From assembly GCA_037903475.1 (NCBI GenBank), contig JBAJFG010000264.1, positions 379,501 through 443,500 on the forward strand: 64,000 nt of DNA, given 5' to 3'. Shown piece after piece: positions 39,001 through 45,584 of this stretch (the stretch's first letter is position 1; the number at the start of each line of letters is the position of its first letter). The notes under the pieces are model-generated. The model saw only the letters and a list, made by a program, of their open reading frames with translations. It had not been told where the DNA came from and ran no database searches. Source of the stretch: Ancylostoma caninum (lineage: Eukaryota > Nematoda > Chromadorea > Rhabditida > Ancylostomatidae). Both the position numbers and the translations under genes were made by a program.

Positions 39001-41218
39001 CTTAATACAGAGTGCGACCCTCTCAAAACATCGCTGTATGTGTTACCAGCGTGAACATACGTAGGTGAGGCACAGCAAGAAATGGGAAATGCAACCCATT
39101 TAAGTTTGGACTCCTTCCAAACTCTCAGCGACTGGCTTCCTAGGAACAAAATAGCGAGAATGTTGGCAAGCGTAATGCGACATAGATGGTAAGTCCTTCA
39201 TGCATCCCTGGCAGTGCTAGCTGTCGAAGTGGAGATTTCCAGATTTGGCATCTATTCTGAGGTTTTCCCTCTTGCATAGCAAGTGGAAGTTTATAAAGGG
39301 TTGATTATTAAACCGAGTATTCTTTGCAGATTTTACGGTTATACTCTGTCAAACCCTCCTGCAGCACAACAACGGATGTACCAGTCCAGCTCATCGCAAA
39401 CGCAAATCGCTCACATATTCCAAGATCCCTACCAGCCATACCCTCGTGTTTGATTTTGGTTATCTTCACCACTATGGAGCTTTCATCGTGCAATAAAAAT
39501 TATTCGTACAAGTGGTTACAGATCATGCGATTATCTGCTCACTCACAAACGGTGATCCCAAATTCGTGGTTTACTTTGTTCGTGAAGGCGACTTTCTTCA
39601 TTGCAGGAATGGACTCAGGAAAATGAAAAAAGACTGCATGAAACAAGAAATTCGCAATTATTGCATGAATAGAATAAACTCTATTAACTGTGATGCCGAA
39701 TTTGATTGTAATTTTCAATAGATGTGGCATACTGAGCAGTACAGAAGATCCAAGAGTCCTCTCGAGCATGGCTTACAGTCTCCTTGGCAACAGCAGAAAC
39801 GACGCGTACCAATGAATGGCTCGGGACGTAAAATGAGTGTTAGACGTTTGTCATATAACTGGTTTCACGATAGTAACGGATGACGAGAAATTATAGAACG
39901 GAGTTTATATTTTAATTTCTTCCGCTACTTCGCCCGCTTTGCCCGGTGCCTGCGATTATTTTACTAAGAAAATAAGGCCTCCTAACATGATGATGCTCAA
40001 CTCTTCGAATCTGAAAAAAAAAACGCAGGCAACATTTCTGACTCCACAACCAAAGCATTTCATTGCAACATAGCGTGGATCATCGTAGAAATGACCAAAC
40101 TTATAATCAACTAAGTTATGTCATTTGGAGTGTATTGAAGTTACATAGTTGATCGAGCAAGGACTTTTGCACCAACGTGCAATACTCGGACAAAGACTGG
40201 AATGAATTTCCATGGAGTTTCAGAAATAGAGGCAAAACTGTAGACAACTTTTCGAAAAGAATAGAGAAGGACATTTAAGCAAGTGGTAACCATTATGGCG
40301 GTTGTCCCCTAACGTGTCAACATATTTGTTTTCGTATGTTCAGTTACATTACTTCGCGGAAAAATAGGGAGAATTGCAAGTGCTGTTCCATAGAATACCT
40401 TATGTAAATTCCCTGAATTGATCAGAGATTTAGATTTCACTGGGTTCGTACCCATCATGACCAACATGTTGCATGAGTGACAATCGTGTTCCACGAAGAA
40501 CTACTCAATTTATTAGTATGCAGAAGTTGGAAAAAGAAATTGAAGAAATTAACTTAATCAGGCTCCGAAAGTTATGAGAATTGGATGGTTGAATGGTTGG
40601 AAATTGAATTATTCGAATGCTCGGGTACTAATTGAGCAATTATTCGAGTGCTAGTACTGCGTGCATTTTGTTCTCTCTGGAAATCAATGAAAACCAAACT
40701 GCATCGAAAGAACAGAATGAATGATATGGAAAGGTCGTGCTCTCAGAGCTGCATAATTGATTTTTTTATACCTCGATCTCTGAGACGCTGTTGGTACGGA
40801 GTTTTCAAGGGCAAAACTGGTATGGAGGCAAGAAAAAGGAACAAGTGAAGAAAAAATTCGTAGGAAAATTTGGTAAAAAGGATTACGTGAAGTAGAAATT
40901 CGTACCTGATATGTCCCACAATTGAAGATACACTTGAATGTCGCCATCTACGTCGATCCGTTTCAATGCAAAATCCACGCCTATCTGTAGAAAATTAAAG
41001 TGATTTGTTTCTGATGACGAGCGAACGCCAGTTAGTGCCACAACGATTACTGATAAATCAGAGGCAAAACAAACAGAAGTAGGAAGCACCGTTGCTTTGT
41101 AGTTCGCAGTGAATACGTTATGCACGAATCTTCGGATGATAGATGTTTTTCCTGTTGCCGGATCACCAATGACGAGGATTTTGAAGGAGTATTGCTTCTT
41201 TTCTTGCGATGAAGACAT
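12020..41218 (-). CDS. glo-1: Rab32/38-family small GTPase (GLO-1-like), complete, six exons over 29 kb
   Basis: Rab GTPase of the Rab32/38 class, which acts in biogenesis of lysosome-related organelles (gut granules in Caenorhabditis). Exons on the minus strand, 5' to 3': 41218-41090, 40984-40906, 20279-20201, 12972-12870, 12370-12236 and 12109-12020. They total 615 nt in one phase-consistent frame (204 aa). Motifs: P-loop GDPATGKTS (residues 18-26), switch I ending in TIGVDFALK (diagnostic of Rab32/38), switch II WDISGQDRYG (usual Rab form WDxAGQE, so A to S and E to D; catalytic Gln kept), guanine motif NKCD, TSAKEN, and a C-terminal Cys-Cys for prenylation after a Lys-rich stretch. Introns are 105, 20,626, 7,228, 499 and 126 nt. 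The 20.6-kb intron contains two opposite-strand genes and the 7.2-kb intron holds several transposons. A minus-strand AATAAA lies 43 nt past the stop. The exact Caenorhabditis orthologue name is inference. Confidence 0.92.
13073..14270 (-). mobile_element. Tc1/mariner-superfamily DNA transposon with 28-bp TIRs
   Basis: Terminal inverted repeats lie at 13073-13100 (cacagggtcgtccacatgaa...) and 14243-14270, matching at about 25 of 28 positions. The 1.2-kb length is normal for the superfamily. A minus-strand transposase remnant fills the interior. It is inserted in the Rab intron only 100 bp upstream of the exon 12870-12972. Confidence 0.88.
13214..14090 (-). pseudogene. Tc1/mariner transposase, frameshifted
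   Basis: Pieces of one transposase lie in three frames. The N-terminal helix-turn-helix part starts at 14086 ([15 protein letters not shown]). It is followed by the second HTH ([20 protein letters not shown]), the first DDE region [11 protein letters not shown] near 13775, then [20 protein letters not shown] (family form MVW.G.T..GK). The C-terminal [11 protein letters not shown]...[12 protein letters not shown] follows in yet another frame. The region preceding DFAIWS reads [11 protein letters not shown] instead of a PPxSPDLNP-type box. With frameshifts and altered catalytic context the product cannot be functional. Confidence 0.85.
15650..16177. mobile_element. Small TIR element nested in the composite, 528 bp
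   Basis: The left end tacagggtgggccacggtaa at 15650 pairs with the inverse of ccgtatttttggcacaccctgta at the right end (16155-16177); the outer 13 bases match best. No transposase is seen, so probably a MITE of the tacagggtg family. Confidence 0.55.
16614..17840 (-). mobile_element. RTE-type LINE fragment: APE endonuclease domain only
   Basis: On the minus strand, the endonuclease begins near 17335 ([16 protein letters not shown], then [10 protein letters not shown] with the metal-binding Glu intact). It continues in another frame with [13 protein letters not shown] and [11 protein letters not shown] (17075-16890), then [14 protein letters not shown] and [11 protein letters not shown], stopping near AYETVTSRR (about 16665). 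No reverse transcriptase follows, so it is 3'-truncated or broken by another insertion. A 20-bp C run (17391-17410) and 5'-UTR-like sequence precede it, up to about 17840. At least two frame changes make it a pseudogene. Confidence 0.85.
18756..19524. mobile_element. Candidate TIR element of the ttaaaggca family, 769 bp
   Basis: The left end ttaaaggcagccaccc (18756) and right end gggtgctgcctttaa (19510-19524) are inverse copies, but the match does not extend far inward. The AG-rich interior (19010-19200) has no recognisable protein. Confidence 0.4.
19525..24390. other. Rab intron sequence around exon 3, otherwise unannotated
   Basis: Apart from the Rab exon at 20201-20279, I recognise no coding exon or bounded element here. 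Open frames up to about 97 codons lack family motifs and splice-supported extension. Confidence 0.4.
24391..25337. mobile_element. Tc1/mariner-like TIR element, about 950 bp
   Basis: The left end tacagggtgccgcaaaagta (24394) and the inverse of acttttgccgcaccctgta (25337 end) match at about 20 of 23 positions. Interior frames are short and broken; no transposase motif is readable. Inside the 20.6-kb Rab intron. Confidence 0.7.
25348..26217. mobile_element. Tc1-like TIR element with cagtcgcggtcaaa ends, about 870 bp
   Basis: The left end acagtcgcggtcaaaaaaaa followed by atatgatcag is matched in inverse by the right end ctgatcatatccttttgacc...ctgtatgt (26186-26217). It starts about 10 bp after the preceding element ends. 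A 108-codon plus-strand frame at 25825-26151 shows no transposase motif. Confidence 0.7.
26218..28097. other. Rab intron sequence, no gene recognised
   Basis: Begins with a lone TIR-like end (gtacaggatgcgtcaaaatt at 26218) for which I found no partner. No exon or domain is recognisable to 28097. Confidence 0.35.
28098..28206. repeat. Near-perfect GC-rich palindrome, about 105 bp
   Basis: The left arm, containing acgtcgatggcagcgtcccc, is matched in inverse by agggacgctgccatcgacgt across a short ctcgagga-type centre. The outer arms actacagt and actgtagt also pair. Nearly the whole length can form a single hairpin. A related but degenerate GC-rich patch (ccgccattgacgtccactgta) follows near 28370-28395. 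About 440 bp upstream of membrane protein gene A. Confidence 0.85.
28645..33377 (+). CDS. Multi-pass (about 8 TM) membrane protein A, nested in the Rab intron
   Basis: Family not recognised. Ten exons join in one phase-consistent frame: 28645-28717, 28768-28880, 28940-29087, 29129-29223, 29281-29403, 31119-31244, 31297-31429, 31486-31560, 31634-31745 and 33128-33377. The total is 1,248 nt, 415 aa. The start ATG at 28645 ([16 protein letters not shown]) runs straight into the first helix. Hydrophobic segments fall near residues 13-33, 40-62, 93-112, 115-135, 158-178, 192-212, 230-250 and 280-310. A possible N-glycosylation site NRT precedes the fifth. The layout looks like two four-helix units followed by an 80-residue, Lys/Arg/Ser-rich tail, probably cytosolic. 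Introns of 41-59 nt alternate with ones of 1.4-1.7 kb. Least certain joints are the acceptor at 31296 (ctgag rather than ttcag) and the last exon. The neighbour at 34.7-39.5 kb has the same orientation and similar architecture. No function is assigned. Confidence 0.74.
34684..39453 (+). CDS. Multi-pass (about 8 TM) membrane protein B, nested in the Rab intron; 5' end not found
   Basis: Family not recognised. Phase-consistent exons: 34684-34712 (tentative), 34869-35030, 35083-35254, 35809-35905, 35966-36063, 36117-36185, 36314-36376, 36911-37006, 37874-38023, 38062-38214, 38267-38379 and 39330-39453, ending in TGA. This gives at least 441 aa. Helices are clear in each half, for example [89 protein letters not shown] and [20 protein letters not shown] glycosylation site ENRTF sits in a loop of the first half. 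The C-terminal 130 residues are hydrophilic, Tyr/Gln/Ser-rich and end [10 protein letters not shown], probably a cytosolic tail. Intron 38024-38061 is only 38 nt. AATAAA lies at 39492. The true first exon is not identified; an alternative longer exon from 34813 is open but breaks phase with 34684-34712. Helix spacing resembles the upstream gene, suggesting a diverged tandem pair. Confidence 0.7.
39454..40905. other. Rab intron between the nested gene B and Rab exon 2, nothing recognised
   Basis: AT-rich sequence with the gene B polyadenylation signal at its left end. No other feature supported. Confidence 0.4.
39492..39497 (+). promoter_or_regulatory. Polyadenylation signal of membrane protein B gene
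   Basis: AATAAA 39 nt downstream of the TGA at 39451-39453. It supports that stop as the real 3' end of the gene. Confidence 0.6.
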
Positions 41219-42016
41219 TTAGTTCTGAAATGTACTTTCACACATGTGTAAAAAGAAGCAAATTGCATTTAAAGAACCAGTATGAACCAATAGTGTCGAC
41301 CAAACAGAAATGTGAAAGTGTGTCAAAAAAGCTTATCATGAAGAGCGAATGGCACCGTCCAATTATACCTGTGGGAATGAGACGTTATCAACCTTGACCG
41401 CTACGACTGCACTGAAGGCGATAGGTATCAATGGCGATTTTCTCAAACAGAAAATATTGGCTCATTTTCTGTGAATTAATATTCTACGGGCTTGAATGTG
41501 TTCCAGACGTTAGCGAAATGCTTTTCTGTATTTCAGTAGATATAAAAAAAGAGAGGAAGATATTTAGAGAGTGGTGCTCCAGAGGTAGTGACTGACTTCG
41601 GAAAAGTTTCTGAAACAATAATCAACGGAAAATTATTTTTTGCTTGGAGAGGAGTGTTGATTGGCTGTGCCATAGAGCATCACTTATAATTACTGTCTCA
41701 TTATGAAATATCCTATGAAATCGAATTTGTTACTCCACATCAGTACTTCGGTGCTCCCATTTACAGCCTTCTTGCAAAGGAGAGTAATTCTTTGACCCTT
41801 CTGTGCTGGCTGCTCTACATAGGATTAGTTATACGGTTGAGAACGTGTTGAACATTCGTCTTGAGCGGCTATCACAAGCATGTGTAAAACGTGGCTTGCC
41901 CCTTTCCTGTATTTCAGCAGATATCAAAAAGGGGAGGAGGATGTTCAAAAAGTGGTGCACTAGAGGTAGTGGAGCCTTAACATACGTATTCAACGGACAT
42001 CTTATCGAGTTCACTT
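41219..42016. other. 5' flank of the Rab gene with a diverged local duplication
   Basis: The Rab promoter should lie just right of 41218 on the minus strand, but no core element is evident. Segments at 41525-41640 and 41905-42005 are diverged direct copies, sharing tgtatttcag(t/c)agatat and a gtggtgc..agaggtagtg block, offset about 370 bp. Confidence 0.4.
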
Positions 42017-42476
42017 GTTAATTTTTTTTTTGAATCGAAGTTTGATTTACTCAGGTTCAGACTTGCACTGTCAATCGTTCCAAATAGTGTTGAGCATTTC
42101 CCTCACACAACACAACGTAGCAAGAGCTCGCCATTTCAAAGGCAGCTCCCACGGATTTTTTTGCTTCTTCTACCATGATCTAATCGTGCTTCAATCGATT
42201 GTGCGGTCGCTTTGGCAATAAGAGTAGCAGTTGTAAATTTCTCCATCACGAGTAATAACAATGAATATCTGGATCAGCAGGGTCGCTGGGCAGCTCTACC
42301 ACACTTTGGATCAAGATCTAAGAAGCGAAAAATTCCGTGGGTGCTGCCTTTAAAATGACGAGCTCTTGCTACGTCGTGTTGTGTGAGGGAAATGCTCAAC
42401 ACTATTCGGAACAATTGACAGTGCAAAAGTCTGGTTCGGAGTAACATCAAACTTCGATTCAGAAAAAATTAACAAC
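42017..42476. mobile_element. Fold-back MITE, arms about 150 bp
   Basis: The arms 42017-42166 and 42322-42476 are inverted copies; both carry gtgttgagcatttccctcac or its inverse, flanked by aggcagc and aatcgaagtttgat segments. The loop is about 155 bp. No coding capacity. Confidence 0.85.
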
Positions 42477-42483
42477 ACAGTTC

Positions 42484-42926
42484 TCATTCTACCATCGCAC
42501 TCCAAAGCCTCTCCTGGAGCGAGCGCTACGCAATCCTACCTCACATCCGAGTAGCAGTTTCTCGCATTACCGCACGCTCTACCACACGTACGAAGATCCA
42601 CCTAGAATGAAAGTCACTATACTTCACCGCTCACAGGATGCTCCGCTGAGAAGAAAGATGCTGGAGGCTCTGGCAATGAAATATCTCTCATCAGAGATAA
42701 ACAATAAGGATGAGCTAACAGATGCATTGCGTCTTATAAGTTAGCGGTGGAAATTGCGACAACGTCACATCGGTAGCATAGTAGCATTCACTCTTAGACG
42801 AAGGGCGCAATCGTACTGCCGCACGGTCGCAGCTGCTGATTCCATATTTTGATTATTCGCTTGGTCAGTCTGTTGAAATGATTGTAGTTGTAAATGATAG
42901 AGGACTGAATGCAGTTATGTATGTTG
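42484..42926 (+). mobile_element. Penelope-like element 1, C-terminal fragment interrupted by element 2
   Basis: The plus-strand frame 42484-42744 encodes a tail ending PLRRKMLEALAMKYLSSEIN, then NKDELTDALRLIS and stop. This aligns with PLERKIMEAREIKRHHPEIN, then SRDELTEALKLIA of element 2. Only the extreme C-terminus of the GIY-YIG endonuclease part remains. Its 3' sequence is broken at 42926 by element 2 and resumes at 44110 (gcctgacgaag...accgaaag). Confidence 0.75.
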
Positions 42927-43131
42927 CAGTATGGTGCTGTCGTGAAGCCTCATTTGGTGTTATATCTTGATCAGTAACAGTGAGCGCTTCGTTGTTGGTA
43001 TTTTATTCTTATTCAGTGAGCTTTCGGCGCTTAGCGCCTTCGTCAGACCTTAATACAATACACTACAATAACTACAATAACAGTCGCTTACATGAGAATG
43101 ACAATGACAAACCGGTCGCTATGCAGGGAGG

Positions 43132-43509
43132 GTGAAGAGTAAGAATACAGTACTGCTCTACTGCAGTGATCACAAGATCTGCCATCTCCGTGGAACGGTA
43201 TACATGATCACTTGCAGTAAGTGCGGACAACGATATATAGGAGAAACTGGACGACCGTTGAAGCAGCGGCTGAATGAACATCGTCGAGCGCTCGCTTGCC
43301 CACAGTCATACCCTACGAACTGTTTCTCTAAACACCGCACAACGATGCACACTCGAGAAAGTCCTCCATCCATCCACGTCGCAGTGTTGCATCGTCATCT
43401 CGAGCATCCCCTTGAAAGGAAGATCATGGAAGCTCGAGAAATAAAGCGACACCATCCAGAGATTAATAGTAGGGATGAGCTGACTGAGGCACTAAAACTC
43501 ATCGCTTGA
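43132..43509 (+). pseudogene. GIY-YIG endonuclease C-terminal domain of Penelope-like element 2
   Basis: The frame reads a Cys/His cluster (DHKICHLRGTVYMITCSKC), then QRYIGETGRPLKQRLNEHRR and a C-terminal helix region (PLERKIMEAREIKRHHPEIN). YMI...RYIG with the downstream Arg and Glu/His fits the GIY-YIG nuclease of Penelope-like elements, and the preceding Cys cluster is typical of them. The domain looks intact, but no reverse transcriptase lies upstream. The left end is the junction with the inverted repeat, so there is no natural start codon. Confidence 0.85.
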
Positions 43510-43692
43510 CCACGACCGCTCCACTGGTCTGGGTGTTGTAGTTGTTTATCGTACTTATCATTGTGCAACTTGTTTGCCGCAATATGTACTGTATTCTTAC
43601 TCTTCACCCTCCCTGTATAGCGACCGGTTTGTCATTGTCATTCTCATGTAAGCGACTGTTATTGTAGTTATTGTAGTGTATTGTATTAAGGT

Positions 43693-43716
43693 CTGACGAA
43701 GGCGCTAAGCGCCGAA
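43693..43716 (+). ncRNA. Hammerhead-ribozyme-like core in the Penelope repeat (candidate)
   Basis: Reads CTGACGA, then hairpin GGCGC-TAA-GCGCC, then GAAA, the order of a hammerhead catalytic core. It is repeated at 43974-43997 and in inverse at 43021-43046. An extra A between CTGACGA and the hairpin departs from consensus, and I could not fold stems I and III by eye. Confidence 0.4.
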
Positions 43717-44292
43717 AGCTCACTGAATAAGAATAAAATACTAACAACGAAGCGCTCACTGTTACTGATCAAGATATAACTCATCGCTTGACCACGACCG
43801 CTCCACTGGTCTGGGTGTTGTAGTTGTTTATCGTACTTATCATTGTGCAACTTGTTTGCCGCAATATGTACTGTATTCTTACTCTTCACCCTCCCTGCAT
43901 AGCGACCGGTTTGTCATTGTCATTCTCATGTAAGCGACTGTTATTGTAGTTATTGTAGTGTATTGTATTAAGGTCTGACGAAGGCGCTAAGCGCCGAAAG
44001 CTCACTGAATAAGAATAAAATACTAACAACGAAGCGCTCACTGTTACTGATCAAGATATAACACCAAATGAGGCTTCACGACAGCACCATACTGCAGTTA
44101 TGTATGTTGTAAGCCTGACGAAGATATTATCATACCGAAAGTTTGCCAATAAAGCTCTATCATACAGGAGTTCTCAGTTTCATACGAAACAACGATTATA
44201 TTCAATGAGGCTCCGGGATAGCTCCATCCTGTCGTAGATGAAAATGACCATGTACTTTAGCTCCAGGAAACTATAGCGAACCAGATCTCGGG

Positions 44293-45584
44293 TTAAAGGC
44301 AGTGTTTCAGCTCAAGTTCGATTTCGAGCATTGGGTATGAGAAGGATCTCGGGGATGTGCTGATTACAAAGGTGTAGGAATCTCGACTCAAAAGTGCAAA
44401 AAACCCCCTTCTTTAACGGTTTCTTTTTGGAGCGAACTTCCAGCCGCCGCATCGAAAGCTCGTCCACACGGCGACGCGCCGTTATCGATCTGCGCCACTC
44501 CATGCCACTCCACGCCGGCATGCGGCTCCTTGCATTCGACCTCTCGTGCATGCAGCTGTTTAACATCCTCGGATTCTCGTCGACTTCGTCCGAGCGTCCT
44601 ACCGTGCTAGCACTCTCGACCATAACCTTGACGCTTGCAGAACATTGCACGGTACTATTGTACTTCAGCGGCCCGCCCCACTATCGACCTAAAACTCAAA
44701 GTCATGGATTTCTTCGGGAACTTATGCAGGGCTAATTCGAGGTGCTGATCACGAATATCACATTCATTTCGCATGATAATACCGAATTTATTGATTTTAT
44801 CGACTTTTTGCAAGTTCAAATAATACCTCGAGTCGCTCTGAAAAGTGCATGTAGAGGTTTTTGATTTGCGATTTAATTTCGATTCCGTTGATTTTCTTCA
44901 GATTCTTCTCTGTAGGGCGGTGTAGTTTCCGACTTTACTGAAGTTTTCCGCATTTGGTCGACATTTTCTTGCGAAGCCTTTATCATATCTGTCACTAGCA
45001 CCTTCAAAAACCCCTGTTTGCAAGTTTTCAGAGAGATACAAAAGGAGGTCAATGCCTGGGAAAAAATCCATAAAATCAATAAAGTCGATACTATAAAAAT
45101 ACTATGAATGATAATGGACATAATGTTCGTCAGTACCTCGAATTAGCCCTGCATAAGTTCCCGTAGAAATCCATGACTTCGAATTTTAGGTCGATAGTGG
45201 GGCCACTGAAGTGCAATAGTACCGTACAATGTTCTGCAAGCGTCAAGGTTATGGTTGAGAGTGCACGGTAGGACGCTCGGACGAAGTCGACGAGAATCCG
45301 AGGATGTTACACAGCTGCATGCACGAGAGGTCGAATGCAAGGAGCCGCATGCCGGCGTGGAGTGGCATGGAGTGGCGCCGATCGATAGCGGCGCGTCGCC
45401 GTGTGGACGAGCTTTCGGTGCGGCGGCTGGAAGCTCGCTCCAAAATGAAACCGTTAAAGAAGGGGGTTTTTTGCACTTTTGAGTCGAGGCAGTGAGTTCC
45501 TACACCTTTGTAATCAGCACATCCCCGAGATTCTTCTCATACCCAACGCTCGAAATCGAACCTGAGCTAAGACACTGCCTTTAA
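44293..45584. mobile_element. Long-arm fold-back element, 1,292 bp, ttaaaggca family
   Basis: The arms 44293-44749 and 45131-45584 are inverted copies over their full length of about 455 bp with scattered differences. They are bounded by ttaaaggcagtgt(t/c)t.agctc ends like those of 8605-9072. The GC-rich inner arm creates mirrored open frames of about 75-113 codons on both strands; these show no domain. The 380-bp loop is AT-rich with tcgattttattgattt-like motifs. Confidence 0.88.

Larger units (their letters stand above)
42927..44094 (+). mobile_element. Penelope-like retroelement 2 with pLTR-type repeats and 15-bp target duplication
   Basis: Flanked by the identical 15-mer cagttatgtatgttg (42912-42926 and 44095-44109), a clear target-site duplication. 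The left 225 bp (42927-43151) is an inverted copy of the right-hand repeat. On the right that repeat is present as two tandem direct copies of 281 bp (43499-43779 and 43780-44060). The middle carries a GIY-YIG endonuclease frame. Inverted plus tandem terminal repeats with a GIY-YIG domain are hallmarks of Penelope-like elements. The reverse transcriptase is absent (5' truncated), so the copy is not autonomous. Confidence 0.9.

Noticed and set aside
44394..45495. Mirrored 75-113 codon frames on both strands
   Set aside because: Products of the long inverted repeat; the same sequence is open in both directions because it is GC-rich and palindromic.
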